Source: Halomonas alimentaria
GTDB taxonomy: Bacteria > Pseudomonadota > Gammaproteobacteria > Pseudomonadales > Halomonadaceae
Reading direction: 5' to 3'
NCBI RefSeq assembly: GCF_009902005.1
Contig: NZ_WUTT01000001.1
Location: 2,198,227 to 2,262,226 of the forward strand
Length of the DNA stretch: 64,000 bases
Below are positions 9,731 to 17,903 of the stretch, in pieces (positions within the stretch are counted from its first letter, which is position 1; the number at the start of each line of letters is the position of its first letter). The notes under the pieces are model-generated. The model had not been told where the DNA came from and did not search any database. It saw only the letters and a list, made by a program, of their open reading frames with translations. The translations under genes and the position numbers were made by a program.

Positions 9731-10531
9731 ATGTCAACCGAGACCAGCGCCCAGCGCCTTGCCGCGCTGTACCGAGAGGGCCAGGCCTTCTGGTCCTCAC
9801 CGGCGGGTCAGGCCGTGCGTCACGCCGAGCGAGCCTGCCTGGGGCCGGCCTGCGAGAGGCTCTTCGGCGTGCACAGCCTCGAACTCGGTTTCGGTGATCT
9901 GCTGGCCGACATGTGCCCGGTGCGCCATCCACTGAGCTGGGCCCCCACCCGCGAGCTGGCAGAGACTTCCTCCACCCTGGTCTGCGCTCCCGATGCGCTG
10001 CCGCTCCCCGATGACAGCCTCAGCCTGGTAGTGGTGCACCATCTGCTGGAGGTTGCCCCGGACCCCCACCACATGCTGCAGGAGGCGGCGCGGGTGACCG
10101 CCGACGAGGGGCGGCTCATCCTCTTCGGCTGGATGCCTTTCTCCGCCGGGGGCATGGGGCGGCTGTCGCCGGCCCGGCGACGGGCGCTGCCGTGGCGCGG
10201 CCAGTGGCGCGCTCCGGGACGATTGCGGGACTGGCTGGCGTTTGTCGACTTCGAGATCGAGCGGGTAGACTACTGCGCTTTCCACCTGCCTGGCCGGCTG
10301 CCCCGAAACACGTTATTCGAGACGCTGGGTCGCCGTCACAATCTGCCGTTGGGCGACAGCTACATGATCCAGGCGTGCCGCCGACCGCAGCTTATCCAGT
10401 CTCGGGGAAGCCGACTGCGCTTTACCGCGCCCCTCGGGGGCTCGGCGTTAGGCGCGGCCCGCCTGAATGCCGACGCAGAGGCTCCTCGAGAGGGCGCTTG
10501 CCACAAGCAGAGGAGGCCAGCGCTTGAGTGA
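9731..10531 (+). CDS. SAM-dependent methyltransferase-like protein, YafS-type
   Basis: 266-residue class I methyltransferase fold of the family found beside gloB and dnaQ in many gammaproteobacteria (YafS in E. coli). The middle holds the expected acidic and core strands: APDALPLPDDSLSLVVVHHL and a PDPHHMLQEAARVT helix, followed by GRLILFGWMPFS. The glycine-rich SAM loop is weak (LELGFGD), so SAM binding is likely but not certain. Substrate unknown. It starts 68 bp from divergent gloB and precedes dnaQ by 39 bp. Confidence 0.8.
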   Translation: MSTETSAQRLAALYREGQAFWSSPAGQAVRHAERACLGPACERLFGVHSLELGFGDLLADMCPVRHPLSWAPTRELAETSSTLVCAPDALPLPDDSLSLVVVHHLLEVAPDPHHMLQEAARVTADEGRLILFGWMPFSAGGMGRLSPARRRALPWRGQWRAPGRLRDWLAFVDFEIERVDYCAFHLPGRLPRNTLFETLGRRHNLPLGDSYMIQACRRPQLIQSRGSRLRFTAPLGGSALGAARLNADAEAPREGACHKQRRPALE

Positions 10532-10570
10532 GCCAGACCTCGGCGATTTACCAGTCTTGAGAGAGAAGTG

Positions 10571-11311
10571 ATGCGTCAGATTGTTCTTGATACGGAAACC
10601 ACGGGTATCGACCCCAGGGAGGGCCACCGGCTGATCGAGATCGGCGCGGTGGAGATGGTCAACCGCCGGCTGACCGGGCGGACCTACCACCAGTTCATCA
10701 ATCCCGAGCGCGAGATCGAGGCAGAGGCGATCTCGGTACACGGTATCACCAATGAACGGGTCGCCGACGAACCGCGTTTCGCCGAGATCGTGGATGACTT
10801 CTGGGCCTTTATCGAAGGCGCCGAACTGGTCATCCACAACGCCCCTTTCGACGTGGGCTTCATCGACCACGAGCTGTCGATGCTAGATAGTGCTCGTGGC
10901 GAGTCACGCCTGGGGCCGGTTGCCGAGCATTGTCGCATCCTGGATACCCTGCAGATGGCTCGGGACAAGCACCCCGGTCAGCGCAACAGCCTGGACGCGC
11001 TGTGCAAGCGCTACGAGATCGACAACGGCCACCGTGTCCTCCACGGCGCCTTGCTCGACGCCGAGATCCTGGCGGAGGTCTACCTGGCCATGACCGGCGG
11101 GCAGACCGCGCTGCTGCTGGATGCCTCCATGGGCGCGGAGGGCAGCCGGCAGGCGGGGATCCAGCGGCGTCCGGTAGAGCTTTCCGGGGGGCAGCTGAGG
11201 GTATCGGCTCCCAGTGACGAAGAGCTCGCCGCCCATCGCCAGAAGCTGGCGCGGATCCGCGAGGCGGCAGGCGAATGCCTTTGGGACAGTATCGAGGGGA
11301 TCGTGCACTGA
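10571..11311 (+). CDS. dnaQ: DNA polymerase III epsilon subunit (3'-5' proofreading exonuclease)
   Basis: Proofreading subunit of the replicative polymerase (246 residues from ATG 10571; a GTG immediately precedes it). Exonuclease motifs are complete: LDTETTG (D7, E9), HNAPFDVGFID, and HGALLDAEILAEVY with the DEDDh histidine and aspartate. The C-terminal part after residue 185 is the alpha-subunit tether and is less conserved. The stop overlaps the nudC start by one base (TGATG). rnhA, which lies between yafS and dnaQ in E. coli, is absent here. Confidence 0.97.
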   Translation: MRQIVLDTETTGIDPREGHRLIEIGAVEMVNRRLTGRTYHQFINPEREIEAEAISVHGITNERVADEPRFAEIVDDFWAFIEGAELVIHNAPFDVGFIDHELSMLDSARGESRLGPVAEHCRILDTLQMARDKHPGQRNSLDALCKRYEIDNGHRVLHGALLDAEILAEVYLAMTGGQTALLLDASMGAEGSRQAGIQRRPVELSGGQLRVSAPSDEELAAHRQKLARIREAAGECLWDSIEGIVH

Positions 11312-12081
11312 TGTTGCGTCGTGAGCTGCCTCTGGATGCCCGGCAGGGCCATGTGATTCGCCTGGCCGAGGGACGTATCGCCCCCGCGCCCGATGGCGGT
11401 GTGCTGCAGCCGGTGATGCCCTGGACGGCGCAGATGCAGCCGCTGGGCTACTGGCAGGATGTGCCGCTGGCGCTCTCCCTCGAGGCGCAGGCCGGCAGCG
11501 ACTGGCCGACCGCCCGTGACTGGCTGGCGCGCTTGCCCGAGTCTCGCTTCCCGCTGGTCTCCACGGCCCTCCAGGTGGGCGCCTGGTTGCGTGACCATCG
11601 GTTCTGCGGCCGTTGCGGGGCACCGTCCGAGCGACTCGACGCCGAGTTCGCGATGCACTGCCACGCCTGCGGGCACCGCAACTATCCGCGCATCTCACCC
11701 TGCATCATTACCCTGGTGACCCACGGCGAGGCCCTGCTGCTGGCGCGCAGCCCACGCTTCCCGCCGGGGCGTTACTCGACGCTTGCCGGGTTCATCGAAC
11801 CGGGAGAATCGGCGGAGGAGGCGGTACGCCGCGAGATCTTCGAAGAGGTGGGGATTGCCGTGGGACGGGTTCGCTATTTTCGCAGCCAGGCCTGGCCCTT
11901 TCCCCACTCGCTGATGCTGGGCTTCTTCGCGGAGGCGGCCAGTCGGCGCATCCGTATCGACGGCGTGGAGATCGCCGATGCCGCCTGGTTCTCCCCACGC
12001 CAGCTGCCCCAGCTGCCGCCGCTCTATTCGATCTCACGGGCGCTCATCGAGACCCATCTGGCCGAGGTGGCGGCACGCTAG
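11311..12081 (+). CDS. nudC: NADH pyrophosphatase / NAD-RNA decapping hydrolase
   Basis: Hydrolyses NAD(H) and removes NAD caps from RNA. 256 residues, matching E. coli NudC. A four-cysteine zinc ribbon (FCGRCG and HCHACGH) is followed by the Nudix box GFIEPGESAEEAVRREIFEE and the NudC signature SQAWPFPHS. The start is taken at 11311, fused to the dnaQ stop, rather than 36 bases earlier inside dnaQ. Probably co-transcribed with dnaQ. Confidence 0.95.
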   Translation: MLRRELPLDARQGHVIRLAEGRIAPAPDGGVLQPVMPWTAQMQPLGYWQDVPLALSLEAQAGSDWPTARDWLARLPESRFPLVSTALQVGAWLRDHRFCGRCGAPSERLDAEFAMHCHACGHRNYPRISPCIITLVTHGEALLLARSPRFPPGRYSTLAGFIEPGESAEEAVRREIFEEVGIAVGRVRYFRSQAWPFPHSLMLGFFAEAASRRIRIDGVEIADAAWFSPRQLPQLPPLYSISRALIETHLAEVAAR

Positions 12082-12127
12082 CGAGGCAGCGGGTCATCGA
12101 GGACCGCGCGGCACATCACGGTGGGGG

Positions 12128-12439
12128 TCATTCGGCAGGGAACAGGCTGGTCAGCTTGGTAGCCAGCATCACGTTACCGGTGGCCTTCAGCTTGCCGGTC
12201 ATGAAGGCGGTCATGCCGTTGACCTCGCCGGTCATCAGGCCCTTGAGCGTCGCAGTGCTCATGGACAGGCTGACGGACGGGTCGTCATGTTCTCCTTCCG
12301 CGACGCTCAGCTCGCCATCCTTGATGACCAGGTAGTGGCTGTCGGCATCATCGAAGTGGAACTGGAAGACCTCGTCCATGCCGCTGGCGGCCTGCGGGTC
12401 GAAGCGGGAGGTCAGCGTGTCGAGGGTGGACTGGCTCAT
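12128..12439 (-). CDS. SCP-2 sterol/lipid-transfer domain protein
   Basis: 103-residue stand-alone SCP-2 domain. Typical family features are HYLVIKDGELSVAEGEHDDP, the DPSVSLSMS strand and the C-terminal KLKATGNVMLATKL helix. Family members bind acyl chains, sterols or acyl-CoA; a specific ligand cannot be read. No signal peptide, so it is cytoplasmic. It is convergent with nudC. An A/T-rich perfect palindrome lies 37 bp upstream of its start (12476-12496). Confidence 0.88.
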   Translation of the reverse strand: MSQSTLDTLTSRFDPQAASGMDEVFQFHFDDADSHYLVIKDGELSVAEGEHDDPSVSLSMSTATLKGLMTGEVNGMTAFMTGKLKATGNVMLATKLTSLFPAE

Positions 12440-12475
12440 TCGTGGCTCCTGATGGGTGTTTGACCCCGGGAGCGT

Positions 12476-12496
12476 ATTTAAAACGATTGTTTAAAT
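12476..12496. promoter_or_regulatory. 21-bp palindromic operator candidate upstream of the SCP-2 gene
   Basis: Two perfect 7-base arms, ATTTAAA and TTTAAAT, flank a 7-base centre (ACGATTG). The site lies 37 bp before the SCP-2 start codon, in an otherwise GC-rich gap. Size and symmetry suit a dimeric TetR- or GntR-type repressor; the regulator is not in the window. Confidence 0.45.
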
Positions 12497-12581
12497 CAAG
12501 CGGGCCGACAGACCGCCGACGCACTCGAGGGGCGGAGGCCGCTCACGCTATCGAGCGGTCGGGGCCGCAGAGGAGGCGACG

Positions 12582-13622
12582 ATGGGAGATTGGCTGGCGG
12601 ATTTCGGACTGTTCCTGGCCCAGTTGCTGAGCCTGGTGATGGTCGTCGGGCTCGCGGTCGTGGTGGTGGGCAAGCTGCGCGGCGACGCGGGCAGTGACTC
12701 GCGACTCAAGCTCGAGGAGCTCAACCGGGGACACGATGCCCGAAGGCGGCGGCTGCGCCTGGCGGCCACTGAACCGGGGGGCCGCAAGCGCCTGGTAAAG
12801 GCGTTTCGCCGTGAGGACAAGGCGCGTGGCAAGGCTGGCAAGGGGGAGCAGGGGCAGGGCCGCCCGACGGTCTGGCTGCTCGACTTCCACGGTGATATCC
12901 GGGCCAGCGGTACCGGCCGCTTTGCCGAGGAGATCTCGGCGGTGATAGCAGCCGCGAAGTCGGGGGACGAGGTAGTGGTGCGCCTGGAGTCCGCTGGTGG
13001 CCTGGTGCATGCCTATGGCCTGGCCGCCGCGGAACTCGATCGCCTGCGCGAGGCGGGACTGACCACCACCGTCTGCGTAGACAAGGTGGCTGCGAGTGGC
13101 GGCTATCTGATGGCATGCGGTGCAGACAGTGTCCGGGCGGCACCGCTGGCGGTGCTGGGGTCGATCGGCGTGGTGGCCCAGGTGCCCAATGTGCACCGCC
13201 TGCTAAAGCGTCACGACATCGATGTCGAGGTGCTGACCGCCGGACGCTACAAGCGGACCCTGACGGTACTCGGCGAGAATACTGAGGAGGGGCGCGAGAA
13301 GTTTCTCGACGACCTGGAGACGACACACGAACTCTTCAAGCGCCACGTGGCGAAGCGTCGCCCGGCACTGGATATCGAGGCGATCGCCACCGGGGAGGTC
13401 TGGTACGGCAGCGAGGCCCTCGACAAGGGGCTGGTCGATGCGCTGGGGACCAGCGAGGCCTATCTGGTGGAGCGCATGCGCGAGGCGAAGGTCATCCGGG
13501 TTCGGCTTGAACCACCGCGTCGGCTCGCCGAGCGCCTGGGGATGGCGGTATCGATGGGAATCGAGCGCGCACTGCTGCGCGGAGCGGAAGTGCTCGATGC
13601 CAGTCGCTGGCAGAAGCGCTAG
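12582..13622 (+). CDS. sohB: Inner-membrane serine protease SohB (S49 family)
   Basis: 346-residue single-pass membrane protease related to signal peptide peptidase SppA. An N-terminal helix (FLAQLLSLVMVVGLAVVVVG, residues 11-30) is followed by a basic linker and the S49 domain. The Ser/Lys dyad is visible: Ser172 in VAASGGYLMA and Lys224 in TAGRYKRT. GSIGVVAQVPN is the usual family strand. The start at 12582 has GAGGCGACG upstream. A terminator follows immediately. Confidence 0.94.
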   Translation: MGDWLADFGLFLAQLLSLVMVVGLAVVVVGKLRGDAGSDSRLKLEELNRGHDARRRRLRLAATEPGGRKRLVKAFRREDKARGKAGKGEQGQGRPTVWLLDFHGDIRASGTGRFAEEISAVIAAAKSGDEVVVRLESAGGLVHAYGLAAAELDRLREAGLTTTVCVDKVAASGGYLMACGADSVRAAPLAVLGSIGVVAQVPNVHRLLKRHDIDVEVLTAGRYKRTLTVLGENTEEGREKFLDDLETTHELFKRHVAKRRPALDIEAIATGEVWYGSEALDKGLVDALGTSEAYLVERMREAKVIRVRLEPPRRLAERLGMAVSMGIERALLRGAEVLDASRWQKR

Positions 13623-13650
13623 CCCCGGGAGCCACGGTCCGGGGATTTTT
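13623..13650 (+). terminator. Rho-independent terminator after sohB
   Basis: CCCCGG pairs with CCGGGG around a 10-nt loop and is followed by ATTTTT, directly after the sohB stop. Confidence 0.7.
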
Positions 13651-13655
13651 CCCGT

Positions 13656-13982
13656 TCAACTGTCAGCCATGCCGAGGTTGACCAGGGTGGCGATGATGGC
13701 CCTGGCACTCTCCCCCTGCAGCGAGTAGTAGATGGTCTGGGAGCTGCGACGCGTGGTCACCAGTTCCTCCCGGCGCAGGATCGCGAGATGCTGGGAGAGT
13801 GCCGACTGACTGAGGGTCAGTTGTGCATTGAGTTCGGTCACCGACATCTCGCCCCCGTCGAGCAGGCAGAGGATACGCAGTCGGTTGTCGTTGGCCATGG
13901 CCTTGAGCAGGGCCGTGGCGCTATCGATGGCGCCGCTGCCCCCTTTGATGAGTCTTTCTGCCTCGTGGCTGGGAGTGTGCAT
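13656..13982 (-). CDS. ArsR/SmtB-family transcriptional regulator
   Basis: 108-residue winged-helix repressor. The recognition helix is in LTLSQSALSQHLAILRREELV, followed by the wing VTTRRSSQTIYYSL. There is no CxC metal motif in helix alpha3 and no obvious C-terminal metal cluster, and the only cysteine is in RILCLLDG, so classical arsenic or zinc sensing is unlikely; a redox or metabolite signal is possible. It is divergent from prpE, and a symmetric TTGAG/CTCAA site lies 69 bp upstream of its start. Confidence 0.88.
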   Translation of the reverse strand: MHTPSHEAERLIKGGSGAIDSATALLKAMANDNRLRILCLLDGGEMSVTELNAQLTLSQSALSQHLAILRREELVTTRRSSQTIYYSLQGESARAIIATLVNLGMADS

Positions 13983-14050
13983 GGCGTGTCCCCGCGCTAC
14001 GCGTGAGTGGAAAGGTCGAGTCGCACACGATGGCGCACCGTGACCGTATA

Positions 14051-14065
14051 TTGAGTTTTACTCAA
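14051..14065. promoter_or_regulatory. Candidate ArsR operator
   Basis: TTGAG, five bases (TTTTA), then CTCAA: a perfect inverted repeat between the divergent ArsR and prpE genes, 69 bp from the ArsR start. Position and symmetry suit autoregulation, possibly also control of prpE. Confidence 0.4.
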
Positions 14066-14132
14066 GCATAGCCTAGTCCCCGCCGAGCGCGCGCGTTGAA
14101 TTGACGTCTTTTGCGAGTTGTTTTCGCGCCTG

Positions 14133-14227
14133 TTGTTGACAATAAAACTTCAGGCATTGCATCTTTCGTCGAAAATTAGCCTATCGTATGAGGGTGTTTC
14201 GGGGTTTGTGCTTTACAGTGTCAACAA
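14133..14227. promoter_or_regulatory. Distant 9-bp inverted repeat in the prpE leader
   Basis: TTGTTGACA at 14133-14141 is mirrored exactly by TGTCAACAA at 14219-14227, 77 bases apart and ending 30 bp before the prpE start. The first copy contains TTGACA, a perfect -35 hexamer, although no good -10 is seen 17 bp further on. Paired operators for a looping regulator, or a long-range RNA stem, are both possible. Confidence 0.35.
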
Positions 14228-14257
14228 TCATCCGCACTGGACCGTGACAGGAACGCC

Positions 14258-16168
14258 ATGAGCACCTACACCAACGAATTCCGCCGTTCGATTGACCACC
14301 CCGAGGCCTTCTGGGCCGAGCAGGCCCGACGCATTCCCTGGTTCAAGGAGCCCCAGCGCATTCTCGACTACGACGAGGCCAATCACGCGCGCTGGTACGG
14401 TGATGGCGAGCTGAACATCGCCTATGCCGCCCTCGACCATCATGTCGAGCAGGGCAGAGGAGAGCAGCCGGCTCTCCTCTGGGACTCTCCGGTAACCGAC
14501 AGCAAGCGCACCATCACCTACCGCGAGATGCGCGACCAGGTGGCGAGCTTTGCGGGGGCGCTCAGGGACCTGGGTGTGGAGAAAGGCGACCGGGTGGTGA
14601 TCTACATGCCCATGGTGCCCGAGGCCCTGGTGGCCATGTACGCCTGTGCCAGGCTCGGTGCCGTGCACTCGGTGGTGTTCGGTGGCTTCGCTCCCCATGA
14701 GCTGGCCGTGCGTATCGAGGATGCCGCTCCCAAGGTCGTGGTAGCGGCTTCCTGCGGCGTCGAGGTCAACAAGGTCCTGCCCTACAAGCCGATCATCGAT
14801 GCGGCCATCGAGCAGAGTGCCCACAAGCCCGATGCCTGCGTGATCTTCCAGCGTGAGCAGCACGTTGCCGAACTGGGGCAGCGCGACCATGACTGGGCAG
14901 CCCTGGTGGAGAAGGCGACGCCTGCCGACTGCGTGCCGGTGAAGGGTACCGACCCGCTCTATGTGCTCTACACCTCCGGCACCACCGGCAAGCCCAAGGG
15001 CGTGGTCCGCGACACCGGCGGCTATGCGGTGGCGCTGGCCTACTCCATGGATGTGATCTACGACGTGGCCCCGGGTGAGGTGTTCTTCTCGGCTTCGGAT
15101 GTGGGCTGGGTGGTTGGCCACTCCTATATCGTCTATGCGCCGCTGCTGCGCGGGGCTACCAGCGTGGTCTACGAGGGCAAGCCGGTTAAGACGCCCGATG
15201 CCGGTGCCTTCTGGCGGCTGATCGAGGAGTATCGGGTGAAGAGCTTCTTCACCGCGCCGACCGCCTTCCGCGCCATCAAGAAGGAGGACCCGGACGGCAA
15301 GCTGCTGGCCGAGTACGACATTTCCAGCCTCAAGGCGCTGTTCCTGGCCGGCGAGCGCCTCGACCCGCCCACCTTTCATTGGCTCGACGACCTGCTCGAC
15401 GTGCCGGTGATCGACCACTGGTGGCAGACCGAGACCGGTTGGCCCATCGCCGCCAATCTGCACGGCCTGGAACCCATGCCTACCAAGGCGGGGAGTGCCA
15501 CCGTGCCGGTGCCGGGGTTCGACGTGCAGATCCTCGATCGTGAGGGGGAGCAGGTTGGGCCCATGGAGCAGGGCAGCGTGGTGATCAAGCAGCCCATGCC
15601 GCCCGGTTGCCTGACCGGGGTGTGGGGTGACCCGCAACGCTTCCACGCGGCCTATATGGCGGCCTTCCCGGGCTACTATCTGACCGGGGACGGTGGTTAT
15701 GTCGATGAAGATGGCTACCTGTTCATCATGGGACGCACCGATGACGTCATCAACGTCGCGGGCCATCGCCTCTCCACCGGCGAGATGGAAGAGGTCGTGG
15801 GCGCGCACCCTGCAGTGGCGGAGTGCACCGTCATCGGGATCCATGATGCGCTCAAGGGGCAGCTGCCGGTGGGCCTGGTGATTCCCAAGGATGGCTTCCA
15901 TGGCCGCGAGGTGGAGCTGGAGGAGGAGCTGATTGCCCTGGTGCGTGAGAAGATCGGCCCCATCGCCTGTTTCAAGCAGGTGCTGGTGGTGGACCGCCTG
16001 CCCAAGACACGCTCCGGCAAGATCCTGCGCAAGCTGCTGCGCAATATCGCCGACGGCAAGGAGTTCGGCATACCCTCGACCATCGATGATCCGGCGAGCC
16101 TCGAGGAGATTCATGAGGCCATGAAGGCCCGCGAGGTCGGCGCCGCCCACGACGCCCGCCAGGTCTGA
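14258..16168 (+). CDS. prpE: Propionyl-CoA synthetase (AMP-forming acyl-CoA ligase)
   Basis: Activates propionate (and related short acids) with ATP and CoA. 636 residues, the PrpE length. It has an N-terminal ACAS_N segment, the AMP-binding P-loop YTSGTTGKPKGVVRD, HWWQTETGWP, the hinge region YLTGDGGYVDEDGYLFIMGR, and the C-terminal PKTRSGKILRK motif whose lysine is the classic target of reversible acetylation or propionylation. RDTGGYAVAL is closer to PrpE than to Acs. No prpBCD genes are nearby. A Pat-type acetyltransferase and a deacetylase-family protein occur elsewhere in the window. Confidence 0.92.
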   Translation: MSTYTNEFRRSIDHPEAFWAEQARRIPWFKEPQRILDYDEANHARWYGDGELNIAYAALDHHVEQGRGEQPALLWDSPVTDSKRTITYREMRDQVASFAGALRDLGVEKGDRVVIYMPMVPEALVAMYACARLGAVHSVVFGGFAPHELAVRIEDAAPKVVVAASCGVEVNKVLPYKPIIDAAIEQSAHKPDACVIFQREQHVAELGQRDHDWAALVEKATPADCVPVKGTDPLYVLYTSGTTGKPKGVVRDTGGYAVALAYSMDVIYDVAPGEVFFSASDVGWVVGHSYIVYAPLLRGATSVVYEGKPVKTPDAGAFWRLIEEYRVKSFFTAPTAFRAIKKEDPDGKLLAEYDISSLKALFLAGERLDPPTFHWLDDLLDVPVIDHWWQTETGWPIAANLHGLEPMPTKAGSATVPVPGFDVQILDREGEQVGPMEQGSVVIKQPMPPGCLTGVWGDPQRFHAAYMAAFPGYYLTGDGGYVDEDGYLFIMGRTDDVINVAGHRLSTGEMEEVVGAHPAVAECTVIGIHDALKGQLPVGLVIPKDGFHGREVELEEELIALVREKIGPIACFKQVLVVDRLPKTRSGKILRKLLRNIADGKEFGIPSTIDDPASLEEIHEAMKAREVGAAHDARQV

Positions 16169-16191
16169 CCCGCGAGCCATCCAGCGACAAC

Positions 16192-16220
16192 GCACGCCGC
16201 CCCCCCCTGGGGCGGCGTGC
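16192..16220 (+). terminator. GC-rich hairpin after prpE
   Basis: GCACGCCGCCCC pairs with GGGGCGGCGTGC across a short loop 23 bp beyond the prpE stop. There is no T-tract, so intrinsic termination is uncertain. Confidence 0.5.
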
Positions 16221-16312
16221 TGCGTCTGGTAGGGCAGGGCTATCGCTTTGGGGTTAACGGCGAGAGCCCTATCTGTTGGGGTGGATGCATGGCCAGCGGG
16301 CGAGTCAGTCCG

Positions 16313-16318
16313 TATAAT
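16313..16318 (+). promoter_or_regulatory. Consensus -10 (TATAAT) of the yhhQ promoter
   Basis: A perfect TATAAT; the -35 region (about 16290) is poor. Transcription from here would start near 16325, giving a leader of about 70 nt that holds an 8-bp GC hairpin (16325-16344) and the preQ1-type aptamer. Confidence 0.55.
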
Positions 16319-16354
16319 GCGCCCGCGCCGGCAGATGCCGGCGCCTTCCTGCAT

Positions 16355-16392
16355 GAGGGTTCCCTCACCCCTCCACCAAAAAAGGACCCGAG
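16355..16392 (+). promoter_or_regulatory. PreQ1-I riboswitch candidate controlling yhhQ translation
   Basis: The layout matches class I preQ1 aptamers: P1 stem GAGGG (16355-16359) with CCCTC (16369-16373), loop TTCCCTCAC, then an A-rich tail CACCAAAAAAGGA whose GGA can form the H-type pseudoknot with loop TTCC. The same GGA is part of the Shine-Dalgarno sequence (AAGGA, 6 nt before the yhhQ ATG), so ligand binding would hide the ribosome site. The gene downstream is the queuosine-precursor transporter, a known regulon member. Recognised by eye; no covariance model was run. Confidence 0.75.
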
Positions 16393-17076
16393 ATGTTCGT
16401 GCTTTCCGACTCCCAGTATCGCCGCTGCCTGGCGCTGCTCGTCACCTTCCATATCGCCGTGATCGCCGCCAGCAACTACCTGGTGCAGTTGCCCTTCACG
16501 CTATTTGGCTACCACACCACCTGGGGCGCCTTCAGCTTTCCCTTCATCTTCCTGGCCACCGACCTGACCGTGCGCCTCTTCGGCAAGGGGCCGGCTCGAG
16601 CCATCATCATGCGGGTGATGCTGCCGGCGCTGGTGATCTCCTATGTCGTCTCGGTGGTGTTCCCGCGTGGCGGCTTCGCCGGCGTGGAGGCCCTGGGCGA
16701 GTGGAACCTGTTCGTCGCCCGCATCGCTGTGGCCAGCTTCATGGCCTACGTGCTGGGGCAACTGCTCGACGTGCACGTGTTCGACCGCCTGCGGCGTCTG
16801 CGCGCCTGGTGGGTGGCGCCGGCAATCTCCACGGTGGCGGGCAATCTGGCCGATACCTTCGCCTTCTTTGCGATCGCCTTCCACAATAGCCCCGACGCCT
16901 TCATGGCGGCCAACTGGCTGGAGATCGCCTGGGTCGACTACGTGATCAAGCTGGTCATTAGCCTGCTGTTCTTCCTGCCGCTCTACGGGGTACTGCTGGC
17001 CTGGCTGAGCCGTCGCCTGGTGGCCGTCACCGGCAGCGACGATCTCGCACCCGAGGTGGCGCGTGCCCGCTACTGA
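16393..17076 (+). CDS. yhhQ: Queuosine precursor (preQ0/preQ1) transporter YhhQ
   Basis: Imports 7-deazaguanine precursors of tRNA queuosine. The 227-residue DUF165/COG1738 protein has about six transmembrane helices, with conserved family patches ASNYLVQLPF, FPFIFLATDLTVRLFGKGPA and the aspartate-containing GNLADTFAFFAIAF helix. It follows the preQ1-type leader, with AAGGA 6 nt before the ATG. A 35-bp gap separates it from ybfF on the same strand. Confidence 0.93.
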   Translation: MFVLSDSQYRRCLALLVTFHIAVIAASNYLVQLPFTLFGYHTTWGAFSFPFIFLATDLTVRLFGKGPARAIIMRVMLPALVISYVVSVVFPRGGFAGVEALGEWNLFVARIAVASFMAYVLGQLLDVHVFDRLRRLRAWWVAPAISTVAGNLADTFAFFAIAFHNSPDAFMAANWLEIAWVDYVIKLVISLLFFLPLYGVLLAWLSRRLVAVTGSDDLAPEVARARY

Positions 17077-17111
17077 TACGCCAACCGACACTCCTGGACG
17101 AGGACTACCTC

Positions 17112-17900
17112 ATGCCTATCGAGCTCAATTACCTGGATACCGGTGGCGCTGGCACGCCGCTGGTGGTCATCCACGGCCTGTTCGGCAGTGCCGACAACTG
17201 GCGCTCACATATCAAGGCCTGGGAGTCCAGTCGCCGGGTCGTGGCGGTGGACCTGCGTAACCATGGTCGTTCGCCGCATGTCACCGGGATGGGCTATGCG
17301 GAGATGGCCGGAGATGTGCTGGCGCTGCTCGACCGCCTGTCTATTCCGTGCGCCCATCTACTCGGCCACTCCATGGGCGGCAAGGTCGTGATTTCCCTGG
17401 CCCGTCTGGCGCCCGAGCGCGTGGCGTCGCTGATCGTCGGCGACATCGCGCCGGTGGCCTATGGACACGACCACGACAGCGTATTCGCGGGGCTGCGCCG
17501 GGTGGTGGAGGGCCGCCCGGCCAATCGCCGCGAGGCCGATGCGTTGCTGGCCGAACATGTCAGCGAGAAGGCCGTGCGACTGTTCCTGGCCACGAATCTG
17601 GTGCGCGGCGAGCCAGAGGGCATGGCACTGCGCCTGGGGCTGGACGAGATCCAGGATGACTACGAGTCGATCATGGGAGAGCCGGCCGGCAGCGAGCCCT
17701 TCACCGGGCCGACCCTGGTGCTGCGAGGCCGCGATTCTCACTATGTCGCCGATGAGCACCTGCCGGCACTTCATGAGGTGCTGCCGGAGGCCCGGCTGGT
17801 GACGCTGGAAGCGGGGCACTGGCTGCATGCCGAACAGCCCGAGGCATTCCGTGAGTCCATCGATGAATTCCTCGCGGCCGTGGAGTCGGGTGCCGCCTGA
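17112..17900 (+). CDS. ybfF: Alpha/beta hydrolase, esterase YbfF
   Basis: 262-residue alpha/beta-hydrolase with acyl-CoA or short-ester hydrolase activity in E. coli. VVIHGLFGSADNW gives the oxyanion-hole HG, GHSMGGK is the nucleophile elbow, and the acid and histidine fall in LRGRDSHYV and EAGHWLHAEQP. VDLRNHGRSPH is typical of YbfF. No signal peptide. It ends 3 bp before the convergent binding-protein gene, and its likely terminator lies inside that gene's 3' end. Confidence 0.9.
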   Translation: MPIELNYLDTGGAGTPLVVIHGLFGSADNWRSHIKAWESSRRVVAVDLRNHGRSPHVTGMGYAEMAGDVLALLDRLSIPCAHLLGHSMGGKVVISLARLAPERVASLIVGDIAPVAYGHDHDSVFAGLRRVVEGRPANRREADALLAEHVSEKAVRLFLATNLVRGEPEGMALRLGLDEIQDDYESIMGEPAGSEPFTGPTLVLRGRDSHYVADEHLPALHEVLPEARLVTLEAGHWLHAEQPEAFRESIDEFLAAVESGAA

Positions 17901-17903
17901 CCC

